A stretch of DNA of 64,000 bases from Anas platyrhynchos (taxonomy: Eukaryota > Chordata > Aves > Anseriformes > Anatidae): positions 14,776,001-14,840,000 of the forward strand of contig NC_092590.1 in the NCBI RefSeq assembly GCF_047663525.1, in the 5' to 3' direction. The notes beneath the pieces were generated by a model, which ran no database searches, was not told the DNA's origin, and saw only the letters and a program-made list of their open reading frames with translations. Within the stretch, counting starts at the first letter, position 1. Every line of letters starts with the position of its first letter. Positions 12,032 through 24,236 of the stretch are shown in pieces. The translations under genes and the position numbers were made by a program.

Positions 12032-12241
12032 GTATGGCTCAAGAAGGTCTCTTCAGGGTAAACGGCAGCATGAAAATGGTGGAACAGTTGCGTCTGCAAT
12101 ACGAGCGTGGAGAAGAGGTGGAGCTAGTTAAAGATGGCGATGTGTACTCGGCAGCCAGTCTTCTGAAATTATTTTTGAGAGAGTTGCCAGATGGGATTAT
12201 CAGCTCTGCCTTACAGCCCAAGTTCATTCAGCTTTACCAGG
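12032..12241 (+). CDS. FAM13A: FAM13A exon 3, RhoGAP catalytic core
   Basis: This exon encodes residues 73-142 plus one base. It carries the arginine-finger loop, GMAQEGLFRVNG, with the catalytic Arg at residue 81, inserted by RhoGAPs into the GTPase active site. It also carries the second signature, LLKLFLRELPDGI, with the conserved Lys118 and Arg122 that hold the switch regions. The acceptor is AATTATAG and the donor is GTAAGTG, with phase 1 on both sides (210 bp). All residues expected for an active GAP in this segment are present, so activity is plausible from sequence. The match to human FAM13A is strong (for example QEGLFRVNG and SAASLLKLFLRELPD). Confidence 0.96.
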
Positions 12242-14445
12242 GTAAGTGAGAGGTAAAAATTTCCATCCTTCAGTGTGCTTTCTTTCGGGAGAATTTTGTG
12301 CAGACAACATAAGCAATATTCTCTGTTTCTTAGCTTACATACTTTGTTCTGTATTTCCTTTGACTTTAGCTTTAATCATCTGCTCCCAGGCATCTCCCAG
12401 ATGTGCAATTCTGAGTCTTGGCAGAAATCACAATGGCGTTAGAAGAGAGAGAAAACTGTTTATTGCATATTTGGTAAAATCTGGACTATTTGTGCTTTTC
12501 CAGTCCTGTTATATCTGCAAAATATAAAGTGAAATTATCAATTGGTTTGTTAGAGCAAGCTTGAAGACAATAACTGCAGTCTCTCTAGGACACAGGTTTG
12601 CTTCCGTTTTGCTAGAGTGATTACTTGGAATTTCATTCTAATGGACTCTGAAATTTTATAACAACCTCATCTGCAATCACATTTATTATCCATTGAGACC
12701 CAAATCATATATTGTCTAAATTTCCACTTCTCACTAAGTGATGTGATTGACCACCAGAAACAAGACAGTTACTTATTTACAAACAAGCAAGTAACAACAG
12801 ACTTTAACTTTACCAATCATAGCACAGAACCTGGAAGATTTATTTATTTTTTAACCTTTAAGTAGTAGATAATCTGTAAGGAAGAACATCATTTCAGCCT
12901 TAGAAAGTTGAAACTTGCACGACTGTTTGCCTAAATGATTTGTTGATCTAATCCATCGGTATTAGTTCATATTGTTATGCAGACTAGACGGTGGTTGGCC
13001 CTGTTCCTGGACCATCTGGGTCAGTGGGAGTTCTTTTGCTGCAGGCAGTTGATGCCTCTTCTTGCCATCTTCCTAAGAAGCTGAGAAGTGAGTGGGTACA
13101 TGTTACTCGAGATACACTCTTTCCAGTAAAGCAGGCAATTAGGAGAAATGTAGAGGAAGAATGATGTGGAGGAACATCCTCTGAATAGATCCCCAGTGGA
13201 AGACAGTGCAAAGTTTTCATACTGTTGTCCTCAGGTTTCCCTCCCACTTTTTTTGGCCTGCAGTAGAGATACGTTTAGTTATTGCCTGGAGCAGGGAGAA
13301 CACAACCACGTCTTCCTTTCCTGTCTGTGGCTCTATAGACTCTTAAGGGTATGCTGGAGAAGAACTCTGCCTTTCCCTAAGTGCAGTCAATAAAGTAATA
13401 ATCAGATTGCATGTGGGCTGGGTAAAATACCCTTCTCTGTAAAATATTATTTAGTAAAGTTGTCTGGGGCCCAAGGACAGGGTTCAGGAAGTGCTGGGTA
13501 GGAAGGTGTTGTTGTTTTAGAAAGTCCCTTTTTTATTTTTATTTTTTGGTCATAGCTGTGCTTCCTTTTGGATCTCTCAGATTTAACCATGTCTGACTCA
13601 TGAGATGCATTTAATTATGTTCCTTCGCTTAAATCACTTTAAGTGGAAATTTTGTATAAGTTGCACGTTCCCTGTTCTGCATCCCTATCCCCACAAAGGT
13701 CATATCACTGTATTGCGCCAGAAACTATTGATGTACTTTGTGAACTGTGCTGTTTGTGGAAAGTCTCATTCATTCTTGCTTCCCACAGGAAATACAAAAT
13801 TCCCCAGTGATTTCTATGGAAATGAGATACATATCCATACTTAGCAGACTTGCTGTTTCAAGTAAAAGTTACTGGTGTAAATCACAAATCCGGTTCTCCA
13901 GAAGTCTGTTTAGCTGTGATGTACCTTTACAGTTAAGTTTGCATGTATTGTACAATAACCTCTAGTTCTAGTTCCATTATATTTTTATTAGGGTTAGCTG
14001 TTATGGCAAGGGGAAGGTTTTGGTGAAGTTTGCAGAAAACTGAATTGCTGTTTTTTTTCATGCACTGGAAAATGTATCATAAATTGCTCTGAAGGGCACT
14101 GATTACTTTCATAGGGTTCAGATTAGTTGCAGTGGTCGATGGGCCTGTGTTTACAGTTAAATGATCAACCAACTGTGCAGGATTGGAGGAATTATCTATT
14201 CACTTATCAAAGTATGTGCAAGGGTATTTGTTGCAAAATGGTACCAACAGCAAGCATGCCTGGGTGTTCTTTTTGTAAACTATGAAGAAAGTAGGTCAAG
14301 GTGTTTCTGAGCCAACAGGTTATTAAAAAATACCTTTGAATCTGGAGCCACTTCACTCTATATCTACAATGAAGGCAGTTACAAGCTCTGTTACAACCTC
14401 TGTATTCCCCTCTGTTGAAGCTTTGCATGGGAAATGTGTTTTGTG

Positions 14446-14502
14446 TCGTTGTTTTTTGTTCTGTTTTGTTTTCTGTTTTTGTTTTGTTTTGTTTTGTTTT
14501 GT
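14446..14502. repeat. (GTTTT)n simple repeat
   Basis: An irregular array of GTTTT and GTTTTCT units in intron 3. No other signal is associated with it. Confidence 0.85.
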
Positions 14503-17500
14503 AATCAGTTTAGAATTCCTTTGGAATATTTTCAGCGATTGGTATCAGAATCTTTTAAATCAGCTAAAAGTGGGGCCTGAGAATAATACACAGTTACTTT
14601 CCGTCATATAAAAAATGTTAGGGAGTGATCCCCCCCAGTTAAAAATAGCTGGACTGAAAATCCTACCTGAGATTGTAATCCTTTTTAAAGCAGGGTATAG
14701 TCCACATTACCAAACCAAAGAGTAAATGATCTGCCCTCTATTGGAAAAGAGCAATGTGATACGTTGGTAGTTCAGGAAGTCCACACAGCTGGTTTGGCAT
14801 GCTATCAGAAGCCTGTGCAACAGCGGTGTGAAATGTGCATGCTGCCGCTAAATCCTGACGCAGTGCTGATTATATAAATATTCAGAGGAATTCCAAGACT
14901 ATGCAGTTCCAGAAAACATCACGTAGCGTATCCTATGGGCAGTCTGCTGCATCCTGACCTTTCCTCTCTACCCTTGGAGAAGGGCAGTGGCAGTGGGAGT
15001 TGAAAAGGGCCTCCATCTGTAAATGGTGTTGTCGGAGATGTGTAGCAAGTACAGGATAGAGACACACTGGTAGTGATCTTTGTGTTGACTGGTCTTCTCA
15101 GAATGCCTGACAAATATGAACATTGCTTTTTGCAGGGGGTCCTGGGGTCAAAAATGTCCACTACAATCTGCTCTGTGTCTGCAGTTTTGCTGGAGAACAG
15201 GATGACTGAAAGATACTTCTTTCAGAAACCTCATTTGGAAGTAATCAGTAGCTCCTGTACAGAGATCCGTTTGAGCTTGTTTATTCCTTCTGGCTTTTCA
15301 TTTCTTAACTTTTTTAACCCAATCACTGGCTCTTAAGACATTTGTACATACTGAGAACAAGCTCTGTATGCACAGCTCTTACCCCTTTCACAGGTCACTT
15401 GCTTTTAGCAAGGCAGATTGCTGTTATCCTTTTTAGCATGCAGAAAGTTTTTCCATTATGTGATTTTTTTTCTTTTTCTTCTTTGTTGCATTCCTTCTCC
15501 AGAAGGGGCACAGTGAAATGTAGGCTCCTGTCTTCCTTTGGCACTGAGTCTAATTAAGTTGAATGCTATTTGATCACTGAAAAATTTGCATTTTTCAGTA
15601 TGTAGCAGCTAGATGAGAGTTCTGTCTCTCACACCCCTCCCCTCACAAACTGTTACAGCTGACAAGGTTTTGTGCAGTGCTAGTGAACAGCTCTGAAAGC
15701 TCAGGGAGAAGGATGGGAGGTGGTGGAAGGGAAGGATGAGCTCCCTCCTGGATCAACGAGTCATTTTAGGGAACACTTGGTAGCCATCAGCTGCTTGAGC
15801 TACATGAACAGGCAGGATCAAAAATACAGATTGTGTTGGGGGATTTTAGAGGTCAAACTTCAACCTGAATAGTGGGTGTGAAAATGAACAAATGAGAGAT
15901 GACTCTTTAACCACTGTAACTGCAATAACTGGAATAAATCAGATTCACTAATTGTCTGTGGCTCTCCAGGCTATACTGGCATGTCTTTAACCTTTCCCTG
16001 TTAGCTTTTATTGTCATTTTGATGCTATTCTGGTTTGGAACGACTCATGACACTTCTGTTTTCTACGTGCTGAAGAGGCTTGCTGTACACTGAAAACATT
16101 TGGAACCAGCTTTCTTGTGCAGATGGCAACACTCAGCAGAGCTGCAAAAGAAGTAACAGGACAACTGTTCCCAGTATAGTGACGGAGGGTAAATACAGCT
16201 CTGTGAAGTGCTTTAATGACAGAGAGCAAAGGGTCTCAAGTTGAATTGTGATGACAACCTTCTCATGGCAAGGACTTTCTGCATTTCTGCTTCTGATGGC
16301 AGCAAGGTGTGATTTTATTTTTTTATTTTTTCGTCTGGGGCAGAGCCTTGTCTGAAGCAGATCACTTCCTGGCAGAGGCTGGAGTCCCACTTCCTGGTGA
16401 TTGTGGAGGAAGAAAGAAACACTTTGATTCCTTCAGCAGCCTAGCCTAGCAAACACAGTGTAGTGGCGACTGCAGTGTACAGCCTGCTGCCTCTGTGCCA
16501 GAGATTGACTTCTAGAGGCACGTTGATAGCTACAGACAGATGCAAGCTCTTCTGTCTGCCCTCCAGGCTGGTAGTATGCAAGGCAGCTGAAAGCTATGCA
16601 GACGTGATAACATGACGCTGAGCCCTGGACTCTCTTCCTTGCCTCACAGCAGAGGTAATTAGCTAGGGCACGGCGCCATGCTGATAGAGTTTCAGTGCTT
16701 GTAGGCTGGAGTTGTTTGGGGTCAGACCATTTGGGCAATGAACAAGTTACACGCACCTGTCTGCTGGCATCTGTACCTTTGGTGATGTTCAGACAGCATG
16801 CTCTGTAAGGAGAAGGAGTAGCATGAAGAGGGATTGATTGGAGAGCTAGATCGTGCCAGGAGTGTGTCAAAGAAATTCAATATGTACAGAAATATTTTCC
16901 AATGGTTCATCCTATGTCCCTCTTGTGATCTGTGGGTGTATACTGAAATTAAGCAAGACTGAAAACACGCTTGCAAACTTGTCTGTGCCTCCTACACTGT
17001 TGAGGCTCCTGTTTCTAGGTAATTAACATTTTTAGAGAGTGCCTGCTGTTTTCAGTTGCCTCCTTGACTTCTGCCCCTCAGCAGCGAGTCCCTAGCAAAA
17101 GCTCGATATGCCAGGGAAAGTACTGTGCTTGAAAATAACAAGTGTTTTGGTAGCTGGGGGTATTTCTATGTGATTTAAATGCATAGTTATAATATTGAAT
17201 ATGATTTAAATATAGGTTTCTGAATTGCCTTTGAAAGTCTGGCGCTCTGCTGTTTCTATTATTGACAAGCTCATTTGTCTCATCTCAAGGCACTGCAGCA
17301 TATGCTTAGCTTCATGCTGCACTCTGTAATCTAATTTAATAAGTAAGACTGCTCTTGGTAGTCTTACTTCCACAGGACATCTTGTACCTTGCAAAATTAG
17401 GCAACTACATAAGCTTAGGGCTTTGATACACTTGATGCTTGTCTGTATGGTAGTGTAAACAGCTCTGGTACCTTAATGTTTCTCTGATGGTCACTACCAG

Positions 17501-18480
17501 CTGAGTAAACTTTTATGATTGATTTTGAGACAAATTGGAATATTGTCTAGCAGGTGGAAAAAAGAAGAAAGAGCACTACAGGAAATCATCTGTCATGACT
17601 CACAAATATTTGGGCTCTCCAGTAAGTTGAAAAACTGTTTTATTTGAAATCTTGTGGTCATGGACAGCCAAGTTCCATTCGTCCTGCAAAATGTGCAAAG
17701 TGCATGTTACACTGTACGTGCACGTTACTCTCTGAATTCAGTATAAGGGTAATTAGTAGCTTTTAGAAATAAAGCTCGAGTCTCAGCAGCAGGATAATTA
17801 ACAAATTTGTTGATTTTTGAATTGCATTGGGAGGAAGGTTCAATATCCTTCCCTTGCCTTTTCACTGGAAAAGGGGGAGATAGAGAGAGATTTTCTTGTT
17901 CCCCTTTCAGCAGGGCAAAGAATTTCATGGCTCAGTGAATGGGTTTTCTGTCTCCTGCTGTTCAGTGGTTCTGTGACATGCAATTAGTGTAGTTTCTGAA
18001 GGTCTTATGGTCTGATATCTGTCTGTGTTTCTAAAAGGACAGAAGTGAAAGCAGAACACACCTGATACTAAGATAGTACTGAGGAGGGAACAAAGGTTTT
18101 GTTGTGTCCAGAAATAAGCATCTCCGGTCCACACCACGTACTAAATCGTGTTTAATGACCAGGGACATCAGACCCACTAAATACAGTTGGTATCATGAGG
18201 CCACTAGCTTTCTGTGTAGTCAGGGCAAATCTGTCTTCAAAATATTTTGTGGAGGTTATTAGCATCTTTCTGGTTTTAAAAGGATGGAAAATCCTTCAGT
18301 AAATGGAAAAGCACCTGTCAATCAAATGCCCCAGTGGGAGGTTCAGAGAGGCAATTAGTTCTCAGGGGCATTCCCTAATTAGGTGATGGGGAGATGGTAG
18401 TAGGAGATGTTTTTTTTGTTTGTTTGTTTTTCCTGAGTGGGGGCTTTGCCATTCCTTATCATAACTGCAAACAATTTATA

Positions 18481-18483
<3 letters not shown>

Positions 18484-18521
<38 letters not shown>
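18484..18521. repeat. Poly-A run (A38)
   Basis: An uninterrupted run of 38 A, the longest homopolymer in the window. No coding or SINE-like body is recognisable immediately upstream, so I cannot say it is a retroposon tail. Its length may be unreliable in the assembly. Confidence 0.95.
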
Positions 18522-18522
<1 letters not shown>

Positions 18523-19710
18523 ACTGTGCAGTTGTTTTGTTATTCAAACAGAAGTATGTTACAAGGTGAAATTCAGTGTTCTCTCTATGGGGAAATTAGT
18601 TTTGTTTTGGTTTTCTTTGAGCTTCATGAAAAGATAATTAGTAATCAAGTCAGGGACTGTCCATTCCGGTTTATCAGTGAAAATACAAATCCATTAAATT
18701 CCTTATTGTTATTCAATTTAACATAGACTTCTAGAGGCATTGTGAAATTTTGCTGCAGAAATAAAAATAAGTCAGATTTCCTACTCTTACCAAGCTGATT
18801 CATTGTAATGAAGTCATGATATTTTTTTTTCTATATATCTCAAAATATTTTTCAAAGAAACACTTGCCATAAGTAAGCAAGTGAGATTTTTGCATATTTC
18901 CTTCATGCATATTTGATACTTGCATTCTTTGATGGAGATAATTTCTTAGCTGCAGCAGAAAAGAATATAGTTAATCACTTAGTTGAAATGTCTGGTCCTA
19001 TAATTTAACTGGCATTTTAAACTTTGGCCTGCTCTCATGAAGTAATTCTTATTAAGTATGCGGTATCAAAACAGAGAGATAAAAATTAGCATTCTGTGAG
19101 TATAAAACTTCCAAAGGCTTTTCTCGCCTTTTACTGCATGTCATGTAAGGCAGGAAACTGAAGCGTAGTAGCAGATGAAATCTCGGAAATGCCTCTATGA
19201 AGTGATAAGTACATACATACAGAAATTAATTTGCTTCCCAAATGATATGCACGGTAAGTCCTGTTTATTAGCCACAAAAATATCTGGTTGTAAAAGAGAA
19301 ATCATGAATTTTTGGGATCACTTTCAGATATTTTTATACAGATTGGTAATTTACACAGCTAACCTCTTTCTAAAGGATGCTATACCTAGAATACTGTGCA
19401 ATCCAGCCCTGGAATATTTCTGGGAAATCAAAAGTAAAAATGAGGATGAAAATTGTGAAGCATGCTTATACATGCCTTGCACTATGTTCACAGCCTTTTC
19501 AAAGCAAAAATGTTGGGACAGTGTAAAATGTCCTTTCCTTCAAAGTCTTTGTTTTGGCAATGCAAGGCATGGGATATTTTCCTGCCAGTCTTCTCTGTGT
19601 GGAACCAGGAGGATGTACAACAGGCAGCAGCTAGTTGCTGAACAGTTTCAGACCCAGCCTTGTTTATTGCATATTATTGACTATAGACAAGTCTTGAAGA
19701 TTTAGAATTT

Positions 19711-20712
19711 TTCACAGAATGGCTGAGATGGGAAGGGACCTCTGGAGGCCATCTTGTCCGACCCTCTGCTCAGGCAGGAACACCTGAATCAGGTTGCCCC
19801 GGACCAAGTCCAGGTGGCTGTTGAAGATCTCCAAGGAGAGAGACTAAAAACTCTCTCAGCAACCTGTTCCAGCACACTGTCATCTGCACAGCACAAGTGC
19901 TTCCTGATGTCCAGGCAGAACCTCTTGTGTTCCTATTTGTGTCAATTGCCTCTTGTCCCATCACCTGGAAGCACTGAAAATATGGCTCTGTCTTCATTGC
20001 ATCTTCCCTTCAGGTATTTATACACATGAGGAGGCTCCTCCTTGAGCCTCCTTTTCTCCAGGCTGTACAGTCCTAATGCTCTCAGCCTTTTGTCATAGGA
20101 GAAGTGCTCTAGTCCCTTGATCATCCTGGTGGCCCTCCGTTGGACTTTTTCCAGTATGTCCATATGTCTCTTGTACTGGGGGGCCCAGAGCTGGACACAG
20201 CACTCCAGGTGTAGCCTCACCAGTGCTGAGTAAAGGGAAAGGATCACCTATCTTGACCTTCTGGTGATACTTTTGCATAATACAGCTAAGAATACTATTG
20301 GCCTTCTTAACAGTGAGGGCATGCTGCCGACTCGTGTTCAACGTGGTGTATACATTTCTGCAGAGCCGCTTTATAGCTGGGTGGTCCCCAGCATATACTG
20401 GTGCCTAGAGTTGTTCCTTCCCAGGTTCAGGACACTGCACTTCTCCTTGTTGAACTTCACAAGGTTTTTGTCCGCCTACCTGTCCAGCCCGTCAAGGTGC
20501 CCTCTCTTCTGGTGAGTCAGCCACTCCTCCCAGTTTCATGCGATCCTCAAATTTACTGAGGGTGCACTCTACCTCATCATCCAGATCGTTGATGAAGATG
20601 TTAAACAGGGCTGGACCCAGTAGTGACCCCTGGGGCACTCTGCTCATTAATGGCTCCAAGTAGGCTTTGGGCCACTGACCACTACCTGTTGAGTCTAGCC
20701 TACCAGACAGTT
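19711..20712 (-). mobile_element. CR1 LINE, 5'-truncated, antisense
   Basis: About 1.0 kb of a chicken-repeat-1 (CR1) non-LTR retrotransposon, inserted antisense to FAM13A in intron 3. On the minus strand it reads from within the reverse transcriptase (VPQGSLLGPALFNIFINDLD at about 20640-20580) through the C-terminal CR1 signature (LHLECCVQLWAPQYK, then VQRRATRMIKGLEH) to the 3' end at about 19711, CCATTCTGTGAA. The frame is broken several times. The catalytic motif that should read F/Y-A-D-D has become FEDR, so this copy cannot encode active reverse transcriptase. 5' truncation is usual for CR1. No intact ORF1 or endonuclease is present. Confidence 0.93.
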
Positions 20713-22271
20713 TCATTTTTGTGGCCAGTTTGGTTTTGACTGAGTGCTGGGTAAAACTACTTGCTGAGGATCGTAACGTCCTCTGAAGGAAAAAATTCTT
20801 TGTTACCCTAAGAATGGACAGGATGTCTTTATTCCCATGATAAGCCAGCAGCTACTTTGGGACAAGGCAGTCTTTTGCAGAGAACACAGAGGGTAAGAAC
20901 TTAATGTAAGGTCACTTTGGCTTTGTCAAGCAATAAACCTTCGTGTCCTTCTCTAAGAAAAAAACAATTACATGACAGCTTTACAACCCTGAAACCATCA
21001 ACTCATAAGGCTGATCATAACAATAAAACTGTTAGAAATGCACTCCTGCTAATGGACTCTGCTTGTAATTAGATTGGTAAGGAAAACATTTAGTGCCTGA
21101 GTTCTGTCTAAAAGTGTGGTTGTACAAAAACCCAATAACTGTATATGAGAGTTACAATAAAATTGTGTTTTGGACGAGAGTAGAAATGAGTGCTTACAAG
21201 TGTTAAGGCATGTTTTGACATAAAGGAAGGGGAATTATGATTTTTTTTCAAAATTTTACTTTAACAAAATGCAAAACTAACATTTTGGTTGGTACAAATT
21301 GCTTTTTGGAAAGTGGTGAAGGGGAGCAATCATGTGGAGAAAGGGAGCAAAAAATTTTGTGGTTTTTCAGTTCAATTCCAGAAGCAAAACAAAATGAAGT
21401 AGAAACTGTGTGTGAGGCCAAGCTTGTGTTCACTGCTTGAGTCTGTATAAGCACAGCATCTCTGAAGTTAATGCAATTTTTGCTTCTTTTTTTTTTTTTA
21501 AGAAAAAAGAGTACAGCATGAAAGGAAGTTGGCTTTAGTCCTGCTTTCCCATACTGAACTGATTAATGTCAGGCTTTTATCCATACTTAAATTCTAGAAG
21601 ATTGTACAGTATTACAAGGCTATTCTCTAACATTAGGCCAAATCTGGGCTCCTTATGGAATGTAACAGTTCCCTAAACACCCTTTTTTCCTTAAGCAAGT
21701 CTCCTTATCAAAGACTTAGTATGGAGTTGTCATTGTGAGTTGTCATAGTATGTGTGTCATTGTGTCAAAACAGTACAAAATTGAGCTTTTCATAAAATGT
21801 ACCTGCTGAAGGCACTGCACTATTGTTATTCTAACAACACTGCATTTCAGGAGCCCCCTTCTTTTACCATTCTTGCTTTATTCTTTTCGAAGTTTATCAT
21901 GGGCAGGGAAACTAAAAAACAAAGAGATAGGTCTTGGGAAGCAGAGATAATAACATGCAGAAATGTAATTGTGCGAAGTTGGGAATAAACATGCTCTAAT
22001 GCTGCTATCTTTATCCACTGCTTCTTCTGCTGAAGAAAACAGTACATTGTAAAGGTAGGCATGAAACAGCGCCAGTGGTGGCTGTAATAAGCCTCAGGAG
22101 GAAGGTATAGGTGCACTGAGGAAATTTGAGGGGGTTGATCTCAGAACAGAAATGAGACTACGTTTTATATCCCATTGTTTGCTCACCCATTACGTAAATT
22201 GGCAGCAGTGTAGAAAACCACACACACACATATATACATGTGTATGTTTTTTCTCTTTTTGTTTTTCCTAG

Positions 22272-22452
22272 ATGCTAGAAATGACATACAGAAGGAAAGT
22301 AACTTAAAAGAACTCCTTAAAGAACTGCCTGAAGCACATTACTGCCTGCTGAAGTATCTGTGCCAGTTCCTGATAAAAGTTGCTGAACATCATGTAGAGA
22401 ACAGGATGAACCTCTGCAATCTTGCCACTGTGTTTGGACCAAATTGCTTTCA
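22272..22452 (+). CDS. FAM13A: FAM13A exon 4, RhoGAP middle
   Basis: This exon encodes residues 143-202 plus two bases. It reads DARNDIQKES, then ELPEAHYCLLKYLCQFLIKV, then HHVENRMNLCNLATVFGPNCF. These are the RhoGAP helices that follow the LLKLFLRELP motif. They end in the highly conserved MNxxNLAxxFGP motif, whose Asn (residue 192) contacts the GTPase. The acceptor is TTTTTCCTAG after a T-rich tract, and the donor is GTAAGT within TTTCA|GTAAGT. Phase is 1 in and 2 out, which joins correctly to exons 3 and 5. Conservation with human FAM13A is high. An LTR begins only 171 bp after this exon. Confidence 0.96.
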
Positions 22453-22623
22453 GTAAGTTGGGGCTTTTACTTTTCCTCTTACCTTGATAAAAAGCGTTAT
22501 AGAGCAAATGACTGAAAATATAGCTGAGAACCCTAACTGGTCAGAATGATCAATAAGGGGCAATGACTGGGGCTTCTTATTAGTTTTTAGTACTAAGGCA
22601 TTGTTTGTGCTTATTGGGAGCAT

Positions 22624-23243
22624 TGTGGTGTAGTCCCGGTAGGCAGCTAAGTGCTGCACAGCCACTCACTCCCTCTTCCCAGATGGGACGGGGTGAAAAT
22701 CGGAAAGGTAAAAGCATGAGAATTCACGGGGTGAGATGAAGACAGGTTACTAAGTAAAGCAAAAGCTGTGTGCACGAACAAAGCAAAACGATTCATTCAC
22801 TTCTTCCCATCAGCGGGCAGATACTCAAGCTCATCCAAGAAAGCAGGCCTCGTCACACATAATGGTTTCTTGGGAAGACAAACACCACCACTCTGGACAT
22901 CTCCCCCTTCTTCCTTCTTTACCCCAGCTTTTATTGCTGAGTATGGTATGTCGCATGGTATGGAATACCTCCTTGGTCAGCCTGGATCACCTGTCCTGGC
23001 TGTGTCCCCTCCCAGATTCCCACACACTGCTAACTTCCCCTCTGGCAGGGCAGCACAAGAAGCAAAAAAGTCTTTGGCTCTATGCAAATAATTCTCTGCA
23101 ACAACCAGAAACATCAAAATACAACATCAACAAAATAGTGGTGATAAAACAGTGTATTATCACCACTATTTGAAGAAAAAAATCCAAAACACAGCATTGT
23201 GTGAGCTTGTACGAAGAAGTCTGTCCCAGCCAAAACGATGACA
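22624..23243 (+). mobile_element. Solo LTR, avian ERVL-type family
   Basis: This is an LTR of about 620 bp in the same orientation as FAM13A. It starts near TGTGGTGTAGTCCCGGTAGG, contains an internal ATGGTATGGAATACC and CAGCCTGGATCACCTG stretch and ends near AGCCAAAACGATGACA. I recognise these landmarks from a common avian endogenous-retrovirus LTR family (from memory, ERVL-type). No gag, pol or env remains and there is no second LTR nearby, so it is a solo LTR left by recombination. No clear target-site duplication is visible with the boundaries I chose, so the ends are approximate. It is somewhat diverged and carries an unusual perfect hairpin at 23133-23171. Confidence 0.8.
23133..23171. 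repeat. Perfect 15-bp inverted repeat (hairpin)
   Basis: AAATAGTGGTGATAA at 23133-23147 is followed by a 9-nt loop and its exact reverse complement at 23157-23171. It lies in the 3' part of the solo LTR. Confidence 0.9.
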
Positions 23244-24147
23244 GGGTGTTGAGTTGCTCTCCCGTCTTCTTTTGCAGTGTTGCTAAACAGTTGGTCAGTT
23301 TTCTATTGCTGTGTTGACAGCAGATTGTATAAGAGCAAGGAGACTTGTGCTCGTGCAGCATTCTTCCTTTGCCATCAAATAATGTGGATGCTTCTCTGCA
23401 GAAAGATTTGAGAAAGGGTACCTGGGAGAAAAAAGGACTCATGCAGCAGTCAGCTGCTGTATGATTTCTAGATGGTACTATGTACTCTCTACAGATTTGC
23501 TCTTGTGATCTGATGTCTGATCTCAAGATGATGATGATTCTGGGTTCTTTTTCATTCTGGTATATTGTGAAACTGGTCTGGAGTTTATGAGGTTCCATTG
23601 GCCTTTTGAGACTTCTCAACTATATTCACTAGTTCTACTAGTTTCTTTCATGGAGCTAAGTTCCTTACACCTTTGATAAAGATAACATGCCTACGTGCTA
23701 GTGGGTCTAGCAGCAATATTGGGAAGAGCTACTTCCAAGTGTGAGAATGCCCTCGAACAAGATTGTTCCTGTTGAGTCACTGCAACGAGGTAGCGTGCCA
23801 TTACCATCTTTGCCCTGGCCTTTTCTGCAATACAACTGCTGGCTGGCATCCAAGACCTAAGACATGGGGGACACGTAAGAAGTTTAGTTTGGTCATCAGT
23901 CTTGAAAGATGTGTGATACCTGCAAAAAAGAGGAGTACGGTCCTTGTAGCAAATGTCTGATTTGTATTGACCCTTGCAAAAATTTGTTCAAGAATGATGC
24001 TGCATTGCCTAATGAGACTTAGATTAGATTAATTGCCTAACAAGACTATCTCCCTAAGCTTCCTCCGTAGCCTCCAGAAATAGGCTTCTTTAAAGAGGGA
24101 GAAAACAGAAGGTTCATTGTCATTCTCCACAATGTGCTGTATCCTGT

Positions 24148-24236
24148 GCAGCGTGCTCTAGGTGATCCTGCTTGGCAGGGGGTTGGACTAGATGATCTTC
24201 AGAGGTCTCTTCCATCCCTGCCAATTCTGTGATTGT
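24148..24236 (+). mobile_element. CR1 3'-end fragment
   Basis: About 90 bp matching the 3' tail of CR1 elements: GGTGATCCTGCTTGGCAGGG, then GTTGGACTAGATGATCT, then CCAATTCTGTGATTG. It is the extreme 3' end only, in sense orientation within intron 4, and severe 5' truncation is the usual CR1 pattern. Confidence 0.88.

Larger units (their letters stand above)
12242..22271 (+). other. FAM13A: FAM13A intron 3
   Basis: A 10.0-kb phase-1 intron. It holds a GTTTT-rich tract at about 14446-14502, an A38 run at 18484-18521 and an antisense CR1 at 19711-20712. A long open frame at 19175-19705 stops just before that CR1. A short (CA)n tract lies near 22220, about 35 bp before the next exon's polypyrimidine tract. 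The remainder is unremarkable AT-rich DNA. Confidence 0.8.

Noticed and set aside
16433..16870. 145-codon minus-strand frame in intron 3
   Set aside because: No family motifs and no transcript signals, so it was treated as chance.
23080..23619. 179-codon minus-strand frame
   Set aside because: It runs out of the solo LTR on the opposite strand and matches no retroviral or host protein; it appears to be a chance frame.
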